Shown: positions 42,805 to 51,915, counted from the stretch's first letter. The stretch is DNA of 64,000 bases from Mumia flava (GCF_002797495.1 NZ_PGEZ01000001.1:186001-250000); one strand, 5' to 3'. Made by a program: numbers and translations. Notes: a model not told the origin generated them from the letters alone.

Positions 42805-42838
42805 TTCGACATATCCGAACAGATGTCGAATATTTCGA
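42805..42838 (-). promoter_or_regulatory. Candidate operator upstream of the secreted-protein gene
   Basis: TTCGACAT (42805-42812) and ATGTCGAA (42823-42830) form a perfect 8-bp inverted repeat with a 10-nt spacer. It overlaps a second one, TCGAA-TAT-TTCGA (42826-42838). The stretch is AT-rich against its surroundings and lies 48-81 bp before the ATG. It suits a dimeric regulator such as the adjacent IclR protein. The rest of 42758-42991 shows nothing else. Confidence 0.5.
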
Positions 42839-42991
42839 GACGCAGAGACCGTAGAGCCACGATGTGACGGAGTCAACACAGGACGCGCACGAAAACGTGA
42901 GGGTTGGACGGGGGCATGACGGCATCGCGACAGGTCGGTCCGTCGCTCAGCCCTCGCCGCCGCCCGTGCCCCGAACGGGCCGTCCGGGACG

Positions 42992-43942
42992 TCAGTCGGC
43001 GCCGCGGATGACCTCGAGCGCGTGCTCGAGATCCTGCGGGTACGGGCTGGAGAACTCCATCCAGTCGCGCGTCCGCGGATGCTCGAGACCCAGCCGTACG
43101 GCGTGGAGCCACTGCCGGTCCAGCCGCACACGACGCGCGAGCGTCGGGTCCGAGCCGTACAGCGGGTCACCGACGCACGGATGCTTGAGCGCAGCCATGT
43201 GGACACGGATCTGGTGCGTCCGACCGGTCTCCAGCTTGATCGTCAGCAGGCTGGCGAAGCGGTGCGCCTCGAGCGTCTCGTAGTGCGTCAGGCTGGCACG
43301 GCCGTCGGCCATCACCGCGAACTTCCAGTCGTGCTTGGGATGCCGGCCGATCGGGGCGTCGATCGTGCCCTCGAGCGGGTCCGGGTGGCCCTGGACGAGC
43401 GCGTGGTACGTCTTGTCGACCGTGCGGTCGCGGAACGCCTGCTTGAGCACGGTGTAGGCGTGCTCTGACTTCGCCACGACCATCAGGCCGCTCGTCCCGA
43501 CGTCGAGCCGTTGCACGATGCCCTGCCGCTCGGGGGCACCGGACGTGCTGATCCGGAACCCCGCGCCGGCGAGATGGCCGACGACGGTCGGGCCCGTCCA
43601 GCCCACGCTCGGGTGGGCGGCGACGCCCGCCGGCTTGTCGACGACCACGATCTCCTCGTCGTCGTGCACGATCCGCACACCCTCGACGACCTCGGGGACC
43701 ACCGCGGTGTGGTCGCGCTCCCGCGGGATGGTGACCTCGAGGAACGCCCCGGGCTCGACGCGATCGGACTTGCCGGCGGCGTGATGGTCCACCTGGACGT
43801 GGCCGGCAGCGACGAGCTCGGCCACCCGGGTGCGAGACAGCCCCAGCAGACGAGCGAGCGCGGCGTCCAGCCGCTGCCCGGCGAGCCCGTCGGGCACGAA
43901 GTACACGCGGTGCTCGGCGCCCGAGAGATCGGGGCCGGTCAT
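42992..43942 (-). CDS. rluD: Ribosomal large-subunit pseudouridine synthase, RluD type
   Basis: 316 residues: an S4 RNA-binding domain (~15-75, [22 protein letters not shown]) and a pseudouridine synthase domain. The catalytic Asp is in [16 protein letters not shown], where most bacteria have HRLD; Q is common in actinobacteria. [18 protein letters not shown] is also diagnostic. The target is expected to be 23S rRNA helix 69. The ATG at 43942 overlaps the lspA stop by 4 bp. Confidence 0.94.
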   Translation of the reverse strand: MTGPDLSGAEHRVYFVPDGLAGQRLDAALARLLGLSRTRVAELVAAGHVQVDHHAAGKSDRVEPGAFLEVTIPRERDHTAVVPEVVEGVRIVHDDEEIVVVDKPAGVAAHPSVGWTGPTVVGHLAGAGFRISTSGAPERQGIVQRLDVGTSGLMVVAKSEHAYTVLKQAFRDRTVDKTYHALVQGHPDPLEGTIDAPIGRHPKHDWKFAVMADGRASLTHYETLEAHRFASLLTIKLETGRTHQIRVHMAALKHPCVGDPLYGSDPTLARRVRLDRQWLHAVRLGLEHPRTRDWMEFSSPYPQDLEHALEVIRGAD

Positions 43943-44577
43943 CGCTGGTCGGGCTCGTCGGGCTCGTCGACCTCCCCGCGAGCACCCGACGGGTCGGGGT
44001 CCGACGACGGCTCCGCCTCGTGCCGTCCGGCTCGCGTACCGTCCAGCCCGACACCGCGGACGGTCTGGATCACGATGATGACGGCCGCCAGGTTGATCAT
44101 CACGTCGGCGATGTTGAACACCGGCCAGCTCGGCGGCCAGTCCGGGAACTGGAGGAAGTCCACGACGTGGCCCCGCAACGGCGCCGGGTCCCGGAAGATC
44201 CGGTCGGTCAGGTTGCCCAGCGCCCCGGCGAGCAGCAGACCGAGCCCGACCGCCCAGCCCGGGTCCCGCAGGCGCGGCGCCATCCGGATGACGACGACGC
44301 AGACCGTGGCGGCGATGAGCGTGAGCACGATCGTGAAACCCGTGGCCATCCCGAACGCCGCCCCGGGATTGCGGACGAACGTGAGGTGCAGGACGTGGGG
44401 GATCACGACGACGGAGTCGGCGCCCTCGAGCCGGGCGACCGCGATGATCTTGGTGATGACGTCGGTGAGGTACCCGATCACCGCGACCGCCACGAAGAGG
44501 CCGAGCCGCCGTCGGCGGCTCGGCGTGGTGGGGTCGTCGTTCGACGGGGTCAGCGACGTTCCTCGCGTTGCTTGCAT
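43939..44577 (-). CDS. lspA: Signal peptidase II (lipoprotein signal peptidase)
   Basis: About 212 residues with four membrane segments. The two catalytic aspartates are in [14 protein letters not shown] and [13 protein letters not shown], and [14 protein letters not shown] is conserved. It removes signal peptides of lipoproteins after Lgt has acted. A soluble Asp/Glu-rich C-terminal tail of ~40 residues is extra. ATG 44577 overlaps the end of the DksA-like gene by 28 bp; a GTG at 44586 is an alternative. No strong ribosome site is seen, so translation is likely coupled. Confidence 0.93.
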   Translation of the reverse strand: MQATRGTSLTPSNDDPTTPSRRRRLGLFVAVAVIGYLTDVITKIIAVARLEGADSVVVIPHVLHLTFVRNPGAAFGMATGFTIVLTLIAATVCVVVIRMAPRLRDPGWAVGLGLLLAGALGNLTDRIFRDPAPLRGHVVDFLQFPDWPPSWPVFNIADVMINLAAVIIVIQTVRGVGLDGTRAGRHEAEPSSDPDPSGARGEVDEPDEPDQR

Positions 44578-45488
44578 GTCATGCACAGTGTCGCACGCGG
44601 GAACGCCATCAGCCGCATCTTCCCGATCGGCTGCCCGCAGCTCTCGCAGATGCCGTACGTCCCGGCGTCGATCCGCTTGATCGCCTTCTCGACCTGGACG
44701 AGGAGCTCCCGGTGGTTCGCGGCGAGGGACATCTCGGCGTCACGCTCCAGGGAGTTCGAGCCGACGTCCGCCTGATCGTTGCCCGCTCCGTCCACTCCCC
44801 CGCTCAGCAGATCGGCGAGACCGCGCTCGGCGATGCCGATCTCGTCGTACAGCCGCGAGCGCTCGCTCGTCAGCACGTCCAGCACCTCGGCGAGCTCCGC
44901 CTGGGTCCACGGTGACTCGTCCGCCTTGACGGCGAGCGCCGCGGCCTTGGCGGAGGTCTTCTTCGCGGCAGTCTTCTTCACGGGCGCTCTCTTCGCGGTC
45001 GTCTTCTTCGCTGGTGCCTTCGTGGCGGTCTTCTTCGCTGGTGCCTTCGTGGCGGTCTTCTTCGCCGCGGTCTTCTTCGCGGCCGTCTTCTTCGCCGCTG
45101 TTTTCTTCGCCGCGGTCTTCTTCGCGGCCGTCTTCTTCGCCGCGGTCTTCTTCGCGGCCGTCTTCTTCGCCGCGGTCTTCTTCGCTGCGGTCTTCTTCGC
45201 GGCCGTCTTCTTCGCGGCCGTTTTCTTCGCCGCGGTCTTCTTCGCGGCCGTCTTCTTCGCGGCCGTCTTCTTCGCGGCCGTCTTCTTCGCCGCGGTTTTC
45301 TTCGCCGCGGTCTTCTTCGCCGCGGTTTTCTTCGCCGCGGTTTTCTTCGCCGCGGTCTTCTTCGCGGCCGTCTTCTTCGCGGCCGTCTTCTTCGCGGCCG
45401 TCTTCTTCGCCGCGGTCTTCTTCGCCGCGGTCTTCTTCGACGGACCCGCGCGCGTCGCGGCCTTCGTGGTCGTTGCTGCGCCTGCCAT
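44550..45488 (-). CDS. DksA/TraR zinc-finger protein with long AAKKT repeat tail
   Basis: 312 residues. After a short start ([16 protein letters not shown]), about 25 perfect AAKKT pentapeptides run to residue ~145. They are followed by variants with TKAPAKK and KRAPVKK to ~185, a histone-H1-like, strongly basic region. The C-terminal ~120 residues are a DksA/TraR domain: a coiled coil ([18 protein letters not shown]) and a C4 zinc finger (CESCGQ then CMTCKQ). Such proteins bind RNA polymerase; the tail probably binds DNA or RNA non-specifically, by inference. ATG 45488 is preferred over upstream extension because GAGGGGG precedes it. Confidence 0.88.
   Translation of the reverse strand: MAGAATTTKAATRAGPSKKTAAKKTAAKKTAAKKTAAKKTAAKKTAAKKTAAKKTAAKKTAAKKTAAKKTAAKKTAAKKTAAKKTAAKKTAAKKTAAKKTAAKKTAAKKTAAKKTAAKKTAAKKTAAKKTAAKKTAAKKTAAKKTATKAPAKKTATKAPAKKTTAKRAPVKKTAAKKTSAKAAALAVKADESPWTQAELAEVLDVLTSERSRLYDEIGIAERGLADLLSGGVDGAGNDQADVGSNSLERDAEMSLAANHRELLVQVEKAIKRIDAGTYGICESCGQPIGKMRLMAFPRATLCMTCKQREERR
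45061..45435. repeat. Tandem 15-bp repeat inside the DksA-like gene
   Basis: Twenty-five consecutive 15-bp units (four per 60 bases, no slips), each coding AAKKT on the minus strand. The units vary silently at the Ala and Thr codons (GCCGCGGTC, GCGGCCGTC, GCCGCTGTT and so on). Variation is at third positions, so selection keeps the peptide while the DNA drifts. Changes in copy number would stay in frame. Confidence 0.92.
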
Positions 45489-45654
45489 TGCTCGGCCCCC
45501 TCGGTCGTGCACACGACTCGCACACCGCCGAGCGCCGGGTGCGTTCGCGATGTGCAACAGTGCCGGAAGAGTAGGCCCGCCCGGGGTCGCAGACAAGCCG
45601 AGATGCACGTGTCGCCCGGGGCAGCCGCTCCGATCGCCCCTTCACCGGCTGCAC

Positions 45655-45928
45655 TACACTCGGAGAAGCCGCAGGTGACGACGGGGACAGGGACGTCGCG
45701 ATCCGCGCGCCAGAAGCGACCCGGGGACGGTGGGAGCCCGGGGGCACGCCGCGTCGTTCATCACCCCTGAGCCGCCGGAGGAACGACCCTCGGGTCCAGT
45801 AGAACCGTGCAGCGGCGAGCAAGAGAGGGTGTGCCCGACGGCACGCCAAGAAGGGTGGTACCGCGGGGCCCGACGCCTCGTCCCTTCGTCAGCAAGCACC
45901 AACCAGGTCTTTCTGTCGGAGGAGTCAC
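45655..45928 (+). promoter_or_regulatory. T-box riboswitch leader of ileS (with promoter)
   Basis: A TACACT -10 box at 45655-45660 precedes the leader. A short stem I, GTCGC (45695-45699) with GCGAC (45716-45720), has an AUC isoleucine codon in its loop (45701-45703), the likely specifier. The T-box core AAGGGTGGTACCGCG is at 45851-45865, with TGGT (45855-45858) to pair with the uncharged tRNA end. GAAGGG (45850-45855) can pair with CCCTTC (45882-45887). The SD GGAGGAG lies 5 nt before the ileS GTG and no terminator is seen, so control is probably of translation, as known for actinobacterial ileS leaders with very short stem I. The rest of 45489-45654 shows nothing. Confidence 0.88.
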
Positions 45929-48900
45929 GTGACCGCCGCCTACCGCCCCGTCCCAGCCCACGTCGACCTGCCCGCGCTCGAGCGTGAGGTGATCGAGCTG
46001 TGGCAGCGCGACGACACGTTCGCCCGCTCGCTGGCACAGCGTGACGGCGCACCCCGCTGGACGTTCTACGAGGGCCCGCCGACGGCCAACGGCACGCCGG
46101 GCGTGCACCACGTCGAGGCGCGCGTCTTCAAGGACGTCTTCCCACGCTTCCGGACCATGCAGGGCTACCAGGTCGACCGGAAGGCCGGCTGGGACTGTCA
46201 CGGGCTGCCGGTCGAGATCGCGGTCGAGAAGGAGCTCGGGTTCAACGGCAAGCCTGACATCGAGGCCTTCGGGATCGCGGAGTTCAACGCGCGGTGCCGT
46301 GAGGCGGTGCTCCGCAACGTCGATCTCTTCGAGGAGATGACGGACCGGATGGGCTACTGGGTCGACATGTCCGACCCGTACCGCACGATGGACACCCCGT
46401 ACGTCGAGAGCGTCTGGTGGGCGCTGAAGCAGATCTACGACAAGGGTCTGCTGAACGAGGACCACCGCGTCGCCCCGTACTGCCCGCGCTGCGGCACCGG
46501 CCTGTCCGACCACGAGGTCGCCCAGGGCTACGAGACCGTGGTCGACCCGTCGGTCTTCGTCCGCTTCCCGCTGACCTCCGGGCCGCTCGCGGGCCGGGCC
46601 GCCCTGCTGGTGTGGACGACCACACCGTGGACGCTGGTCTCGAACGCGCTCGTCGCCGCGCGCGCCGACGTCTCGTACGTCGCCGCGACCAACGGCGAGG
46701 AGACCTTGGTCGTCGCGGAACCGCTGCTGGAGCAGGCACTCGGCGAGGGCTGGGACATCACCGACCGCTTGACCGGATCCGAGCTGGAGGGGTGGCGCTA
46801 CGAACGACCGTTCGATCTCGTGGCCTGGCCGGACGACAACGCGCACTACGTCGTCACCGAGGACTACGTGACGACCGAGGACGGCTCCGGCCTCGTCCAC
46901 CAGGCCCCGGCCTTCGGTGCGGACGACTTCGCGTCCGGGCGACGCCACGGGATCGCGATGGTCAACCCCGTCGACGGCACCGGGCACTTCGCGGCCGACC
47001 TCGACCTGATCGGCGGTGCGTTCTTCAAGAAGGCCGATGCGGCCCTCGTCGAGGACCTCACGGCACGAGGCCTCCTCTACAAGCACGTCCCGTACGAGCA
47101 CGCCTACCCGCACTGCTGGCGCTGCCACACCCCGCTGATGTACTACGCCTCCCCTGCCTGGTACGTCCGCACGACGGCCGCCAAGGACGCGCTGCTGCGG
47201 GAGAACGAGGACACGAACTGGTTCCCCGAGACCATCCAGTGGGGCCGCTACGGCGACTGGCTGCGCAACAACGTCGACTGGGCGCTGTCCCGGAACCGCT
47301 TCTGGGGCACGCCCCTGCCGATCTGGCGCAACGACGCCGACCCCACCCGTACGGTCTGCGTCGCGTCGCTCGCCGAGCTGTCCGAGCTCACCGGCCGGGA
47401 CCTGTCCGAGCTCGACCCGCACCGCCCGTACATCGACGACGTCACCTTCACGATCGACGGCGAGGAGGGGACGTACCGCCGGGTGCCGGAGGTGATCGAC
47501 GCCTGGTTCGACTCGGGCTCCATGCCGTTCGCGCAGTGGGGCTACCCGCACGTCGAAGGGTCGGCCGAGAGGTTCGACCGCGCCTTCCCCGCGCAGTACA
47601 TCTGCGAGGCGATCGACCAGACCCGCGGCTGGTTCTACTCGCTGATGGCGGTCTCGACGCTGGTCTTCGACCGCAACTCCTACGAGAACGTCGTCTGCCT
47701 CGGCCACATCCTCGCCGAGGACGGTCGCAAGATGTCCAAGCACCTCGGCAACATCCTGCTGCCCGTCCCGCTGATGGACACCCACGGCGCGGACGCGGTC
47801 CGCTGGTTCATGGCCGCGTCCGGCTCACCGTGGCAGGCACGACGTGTGGGTCACACCGCCCTCCAGGAGATCGTCCGCAAGGTCCTGCTGACGTACTGGA
47901 ACACCGTCGCCTTCCACGTCCTGTACGCGCGCAGCGCCGGCTGGTCTCCCGCCGACGGCGCTCCGCAGGTCGCCGACCGGCCGGTGCTCGACCGCTGGCT
48001 CGCCTCGCAGACGCAACGACTCGTCGCCGACGTGACCGCCAGCCTGGAGCGCTTCGACACCCAGCGTGCCGGCACCGCGATCTCGACCTTCGTCGACGAC
48101 CTGTCCAACTGGTACGTCCGGCGGTCCCGCCGCCGGTTCTGGGACGGGGACCCCGCCGCGCTCGCCACCCTGCACGACACCCTCGACGTCCTCACCCGGC
48201 TGATGGCGCCGCTGACACCGTTCGTCACCGAGCAGGTCTGGCAGGACGTCGTACGCCCGGCCGATCCTGCGGCCGCCGACTCCGTGCACCTGGCCGACTG
48301 GCCGGTCGCCGATCCCGCGCTCGAGGTCGCGGGCCTCGACGATCAGGTGGCGCTCGCCCGCCGGATCACCGAGCTCGGACGGGCGGCGCGCGCCGAGGCG
48401 AAGGTCCGCACCCGCCAGCCCTTGCGCCGTGCGCTGGTGCCGTCCCGTGCCTGGTCCGGACTCGGCGACGAGCTCCGTACGGAGGTGTGCGACGAGCTCA
48501 ACGTCACCGCGCTCGAGTCCCTCGCCGACGTCGGGGGCGATCTGGTCGAGCACAGCGCGAAGGGCAACTTCCGTACGCTCGGCAAGCGGTTCGGCAAGCA
48601 GACCCCGGCTGTCGCTGCCGCGATCGCCGAGGCGGACGCCGCAGCGCTGGCCGGTGCACTCGCCGCGGGCGAGACGTTCACCGTCGACGTGGCCGGTGAG
48701 AAGGTCGCGGTGGGGGCGGACGAGGTGATCGTCTCCGAGCGCCCCCGTGAAGGCTGGGCCGTCGTGAACGACCAGGGTGAGACCGTCGCGCTCGACCTCG
48801 AGCTCGACGACGAGCTGCGTCGCGCCGGTGTCGCGCGGGAGGTCGTGCGCCTCCTCCAGGACACGCGCAAGAACGCCGGTCTCGAGGTCACCGACCGGAT

Positions 48901-49072
48901 CCGTGTCACCTGGAGTGCCGACGGTCAGGTCGGCGACGCCGTACGCGCCCATGCCGACGCGATCGCCGGCGAGGTGCTGGCGCTGGAGTTCGCCGAGTCC
49001 GCGGCCCCCGACGGTGCAACCGTCGCCGCGGACGACGACCTCGGTCTCACCGTCTCCGTCGTCCGCGCCTGA
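45929..49072 (+). CDS. ileS: Isoleucyl-tRNA synthetase, type 2, with GVHH in place of HIGH
   Basis: 1047 residues. The class I signature follows PPTANGTP and reads G58-V59-H60-H61 where HxGH is expected. The second signature is DGRKMSKHLGN. The editing domain (TTPWTLVSNALV) and the anticodon-binding half are complete, and zinc-type cysteines occur in CPRCG and CWRCH. The length and KMSKHLGN fit the eukaryote-like type 2 IleRS. In published work GXHH versions of IleRS2 are highly mupirocin-resistant. The start is GTG at 45929, behind GGAGGAG and a T-box leader. It is the only gene here in + orientation among the minus-strand cell-division region. Confidence 0.95.
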   Translation: MTAAYRPVPAHVDLPALEREVIELWQRDDTFARSLAQRDGAPRWTFYEGPPTANGTPGVHHVEARVFKDVFPRFRTMQGYQVDRKAGWDCHGLPVEIAVEKELGFNGKPDIEAFGIAEFNARCREAVLRNVDLFEEMTDRMGYWVDMSDPYRTMDTPYVESVWWALKQIYDKGLLNEDHRVAPYCPRCGTGLSDHEVAQGYETVVDPSVFVRFPLTSGPLAGRAALLVWTTTPWTLVSNALVAARADVSYVAATNGEETLVVAEPLLEQALGEGWDITDRLTGSELEGWRYERPFDLVAWPDDNAHYVVTEDYVTTEDGSGLVHQAPAFGADDFASGRRHGIAMVNPVDGTGHFAADLDLIGGAFFKKADAALVEDLTARGLLYKHVPYEHAYPHCWRCHTPLMYYASPAWYVRTTAAKDALLRENEDTNWFPETIQWGRYGDWLRNNVDWALSRNRFWGTPLPIWRNDADPTRTVCVASLAELSELTGRDLSELDPHRPYIDDVTFTIDGEEGTYRRVPEVIDAWFDSGSMPFAQWGYPHVEGSAERFDRAFPAQYICEAIDQTRGWFYSLMAVSTLVFDRNSYENVVCLGHILAEDGRKMSKHLGNILLPVPLMDTHGADAVRWFMAASGSPWQARRVGHTALQEIVRKVLLTYWNTVAFHVLYARSAGWSPADGAPQVADRPVLDRWLASQTQRLVADVTASLERFDTQRAGTAISTFVDDLSNWYVRRSRRRFWDGDPAALATLHDTLDVLTRLMAPLTPFVTEQVWQDVVRPADPAAADSVHLADWPVADPALEVAGLDDQVALARRITELGRAARAEAKVRTRQPLRRALVPSRAWSGLGDELRTEVCDELNVTALESLADVGGDLVEHSAKGNFRTLGKRFGKQTPAVAAAIAEADAAALAGALAAGETFTVDVAGEKVAVGADEVIVSERPREGWAVVNDQGETVALDLELDDELRRAGVAREVVRLLQDTRKNAGLEVTDRIRVTWSADGQVGDAVRAHADAIAGEVLALEFAESAAPDGATVAADDDLGLTVSVVRA

Positions 49073-49083
49073 GTCCCGCCGCC

Positions 49084-49386
49084 CCGGCCGCGCCAGCGCA
49101 CGGCCGGGGCCCGGAGACTCCGTAGCCAACTGGGGAGACCCCCACCGGCCGCGCCACCGCACGGCCGGGGCCCGGAGACTCCGTAGCCAACTGGGGAGAC
49201 CCCCACCTGGCTCGGAGAACCATCCGCGCCCGGTGCGGGACTGCCCAGCCAACTGGGGAGACCCCCACCGGCCGCGCCACCGAACGGCCGGGGCCCGGAG
49301 ACTCCGTAGCCAACTGGGGAGACCCCCACCTGGCTCGGAGAACCATCCGCGCCCAGTGCGGCACTGCCCAGTTGGCTACGGAGACC
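49084..49386. repeat. Intergenic tandem array of two 61-62-bp units (family B)
   Basis: Order: a (49084-49144), a (49145-49205), b (49206-49267), a (49268-49328), b' (49329-49386). Unit a starts CCGGCCGCGCCA; unit b starts CCTGGCTCGGAGAACC. Both share the tail with AGCCAACTGGGGAGAC. The last copy ends with the inverted core CCCAGTTGGCTACGGAG, the reverse complement of CTCCGTAGCCAACTGGG in unit a, so long hairpins can form. Unit b resembles the repeats at 8157-8359. It lies between the ends of the convergent ileS and divIVA genes and holds no gene. Confidence 0.85.
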
Positions 49387-49421
49387 GTCAGGCCGGGAGC
49401 GGCGGGCCGGGATGCGGGTGA

Positions 49422-49469
49422 ACACGCGAAAGGGCCCGCCGAGCTGGTGCTCGGCGGGCCCTCGCGTGT
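49422..49469. terminator. Strong hairpin between divIVA and ileS
   Basis: GGGCCCGCCGAG (49432-49443) pairs with CTCGGCGGGCCC (49450-49461) around a 6-nt loop. Outside an AA bulge, ACACGCGA (49422-49429) pairs with TCGCGTGT (49462-49469). It lies 11 bp after the divIVA stop and can serve both convergent genes. Confidence 0.75.
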
Positions 49470-49479
49470 GTCCTGAGGA

Positions 49480-50244
49480 TCAGCGACCGTCGTCGTCGCC
49501 GAACAGCGACTTCAGGCGGCGCGGCGCGTGCTCCGGCGGTGCGCTGTGCACGGCGGCCGGGGCCGGCGCGGACTGCTGCGTCGGCAGGGCCGCGGCCACC
49601 GACTGCTCGCCCTCGAGGTGGGAGAGCTGGGCCTGGAAGTAGCTCTTGAGGCGGCTGCGGTACTCGCGCTCGAAGGTGCGGAGGTGCTCGATCTCGCGGT
49701 TGAGGTCGTCGCGCTCCTTCTCGATGTTGCCGAACGCCTGCTGGCGGCGCTCCGCGGTCTCCTGGTCGAGCTTCTGCGCGCGCATCCGAGCCTCGGACTC
49801 CATCCGCTCGGCCTTGCCGCGCGCTTCGTTCTCGACGCGGTCGGCCTTGGTCCGGGCCTCACCGAGGATGCGGTCGGCCTCGTTCTTGGCGTTCTCGACG
49901 AGCTCGTCCGCGTTGTTGGTCGCGATCTCGAGCAGGCGAGCCGCAGCGCTCGACGCGTCGCCGACGGAGGTCGGCGCGGGCACCGGGGCCGGCGTGGGCG
50001 CCGGAGGCGGCGCCACCGGCATCGGGGCCGGCGCAGGCGGCTGGAAGGTGTCGAAGGACGACGTCGACGGACCGGACGACGCAGCGGCAAGCTTGGAGCG
50101 CAGATCCTCGTTCTCCAGCGTCAGGCGCTCGAGCTCGGCCTCGACCTCGTCGAGGAACTGGTCGACCTCCCCCATGTCGTAGCCCTCACGGAGCCGGACG
50201 GGGGTGAATCGCTTGTTCCGCACGTCCTCTGGCGTCAACGGCAT
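49480..50244 (-). CDS. divIVA: Polar growth protein DivIVA (Wag31)
   Basis: 254 residues. The N-terminal lipid-binding domain LTPEDVRNKRFTPVRLREGYDMGEVDQFLDEVE is typical. Two coiled coils (~25-55 and ~95-210) flank a Pro/Ala-rich spacer (~65-92). The second coil is rich in Glu, Ala and Arg and the tail ends RRLKSLFGDDDGR. In actinobacteria the protein marks cell poles and directs wall synthesis. A GAGGTG site lies ahead of the ATG at 50244. The 123-bp gap from yggT may hold its own promoter (TTGTCA at 50281-50286, minus strand, but no good -10). Confidence 0.94.
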   Translation of the reverse strand: MPLTPEDVRNKRFTPVRLREGYDMGEVDQFLDEVEAELERLTLENEDLRSKLAAASSGPSTSSFDTFQPPAPAPMPVAPPPAPTPAPVPAPTSVGDASSAAARLLEIATNNADELVENAKNEADRILGEARTKADRVENEARGKAERMESEARMRAQKLDQETAERRQQAFGNIEKERDDLNREIEHLRTFEREYRSRLKSYFQAQLSHLEGEQSVAAALPTQQSAPAPAAVHSAPPEHAPRRLKSLFGDDDGR

Positions 50245-50367
50245 GGTTTCACCTCGGAGTCATGATTCTCGGACACTTGCTGACAACCGTACTCGGTCAC
50301 AGGGAGGCGCCGACCGGCGCCCCGAGACCACCATAGGCGAGAGGTGGTCGTGGGTAGAAGATCCCCG

Positions 50368-50661
50368 TCATCTGAAGAAGATGTTCAGGTTGACGATCTG
50401 CAGGAGGTACAGGCCGATCAGGAGCACCATCGGCGACAGGTCCAGCGCCATCCCCCCGAACCGTACGGGCGGGATCACGCGACGGACCGCCCGCAGGGGC
50501 GGGTCGGTCACCGAGTAGATGGCCTCGCAGAGCACCAGCACGAAGCCCTTGGGCTGCCAGGAGCGAGCCAGGAGCTGGACCCAGTCGAGGATGAAGCGGG
50601 CCAGCAGCAGAAGGATGCAAGCCCACAGGACGAAGTTGATGATCTCACCGACAGCTCGCAT
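50368..50661 (-). CDS. yggT: YggT family membrane protein
   Basis: 97 residues with two membrane segments, INFVLWACILLLLARFILDW and MVLLIGLYLLQIVNLNIFF, separated by a loop with TDPPLRAVRRVIPPVRFGGMALDLSP, the family signature. It lies between sepF and divIVA as in most Gram-positives; the role is linked to division or membrane organisation but is unproven. It starts 1 bp after the sepF stop. Confidence 0.9.
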   Translation of the reverse strand: MRAVGEIINFVLWACILLLLARFILDWVQLLARSWQPKGFVLVLCEAIYSVTDPPLRAVRRVIPPVRFGGMALDLSPMVLLIGLYLLQIVNLNIFFR

Positions 50662-50662
50662 A

Positions 50663-51145
50663 TCAGCTCTGGTTGAAGAACCCGCCCTGGACGAGCCGCT
50701 GACGGTCCTCGGCCGTGACCGTGACGTTCGGCGGCGACAGCAGGAAGACCTTGTTCGTGACCCGCTCGATGGTGCCGTGGACCGCGAAGATCAACCCGGC
50801 TGCGAAGTCCACGAGCCGCTTGGCGTCGTCGTCGTCCATCTCCGTGAGGTTCATGATCACGGGGATCCCCTCGCGGAACTGCTCGCCGATCGTGCGGGCC
50901 TCGTTGTACGTCCGCGGGTGCAGCGTCACGATCCGCGAGAACTCGGCGACCGGAGCCGGCACCGGCGTCGGTCGCCGGCGCTCGTCGAGGCGCGCGACCG
51001 TGCGCACCTCGGACTCGCGGGGCGCCGGGCGCGCCGAACGGCGCGACGAGTCCTGCTCGGCGTAGTCGTCGTCGTAGTCGTCGAACTCGTCGACCTGCTC
51101 GACGAGGCCGAGGTACTCACCCATCTTGCGCATCGCGCCAGCCAT
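50663..51145 (-). CDS. sepF: Cell division protein SepF
   Basis: 160 residues. The N-terminal amphipathic helix [16 protein letters not shown] binds membrane. A disordered Asp/Arg/Pro linker (~17-75) leads to the SepF core with [43 protein letters not shown]. SepF anchors FtsZ to the membrane in actinobacteria, which lack FtsA. It is placed in the ftsZ cluster. Confidence 0.95.
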   Translation of the reverse strand: MAGAMRKMGEYLGLVEQVDEFDDYDDDYAEQDSSRRSARPAPRESEVRTVARLDERRRPTPVPAPVAEFSRIVTLHPRTYNEARTIGEQFREGIPVIMNLTEMDDDDAKRLVDFAAGLIFAVHGTIERVTNKVFLLSPPNVTVTAEDRQRLVQGGFFNQS

Positions 51146-51198
51146 CGCCTGACCTCCCTGGAACTGCTGCGAATCCCCTGCTCGCTGTCGTTGCGACC

Positions 51199-51915
51199 CT
51201 ACCCGAGCGCAGGGCGCTCACCGAGCACCGAACGCCCGATCCGCACGTGTGTCGCGCCGTGCGCCACGGCCTGCTCGAGATCACCGCTCATCCCGGCGGA
51301 GATCGCGACCGCGCCGGGGTGCTCCGCACGAACCTCGGCGGCCACCTCGGACAGCCGGGCGAACGCGTCGTCCGGGTCCGCGTCCAGCGGAGCGACGGTC
51401 ATCACACCGGCGAGGCGCAGGTGCTCGGCGGATGCGATCGCGTCGGCGACGGACCGTACGTCCGCCGGTGCCGCACCCGCCCGACCGGCGGGCTCGTCGT
51501 CGCGTCCCTCGAGGTTCACCTGCACGTACGCGTCGATCCGCCGACCCGCCGCGGCCGCGCCGGACTCCAGCGCCGTGACGAGGCGGAGCCGGTCCACGGA
51601 GTGCACGGCGTCGGCGTAGCGGGTGACGGCGTTGGCCTTGTTGGTCTGGAGTCCGCCGACGAAGTGCCAGCGCAGTCGCGCCCCCGCCTCGGCGGCCTCG
51701 TCTCGTTTGCGCCCGGCCTCGGGATGGCGGTTCTCGCCGACATCGGTGACCCCGAGCTCGGCGAGCAGGGCGACGTCGGAGGCCGGGTACGTCTTGGTCA
51801 CGACCACGAGCGTGAGCTCCGCCGGGTCGCGCCCGGCCGCCTCGGCGGCGGCGGTGATGCGGCCGCGCACCCGCTCGAGGTTGGCTGCCAGCTCGCTCCT
51901 GCGCTCGTCGCTCAC
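51199..51915 (-). CDS. YggS family PLP-binding homeostasis protein
   Basis: 238 residues, an alanine-racemase-like barrel without a second domain. The PLP lysine is in [25 protein letters not shown] and [15 protein letters not shown] are diagnostic, although the usual Q of WHFIGxLQ-NK is followed here by [29 protein letters not shown] binds the phosphate. It maintains PLP and amino-acid balance. The GTG start at 51915 gives a GTGA overlap with the next upstream gene. Confidence 0.92.
   Translation of the reverse strand: MSDERRSELAANLERVRGRITAAAEAAGRDPAELTLVVVTKTYPASDVALLAELGVTDVGENRHPEAGRKRDEAAEAGARLRWHFVGGLQTNKANAVTRYADAVHSVDRLRLVTALESGAAAAGRRIDAYVQVNLEGRDDEPAGRAGAAPADVRSVADAIASAEHLRLAGVMTVAPLDADPDDAFARLSEVAAEVRAEHPGAVAISAGMSGDLEQAVAHGATHVRIGRSVLGERPALG

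Noticed and set aside
44779-45678. A plus-strand protein made of VFFAA repeats
   Set aside because: It is the antisense reading of the AAKKT array, and the DksA zinc-finger end proves the minus strand.
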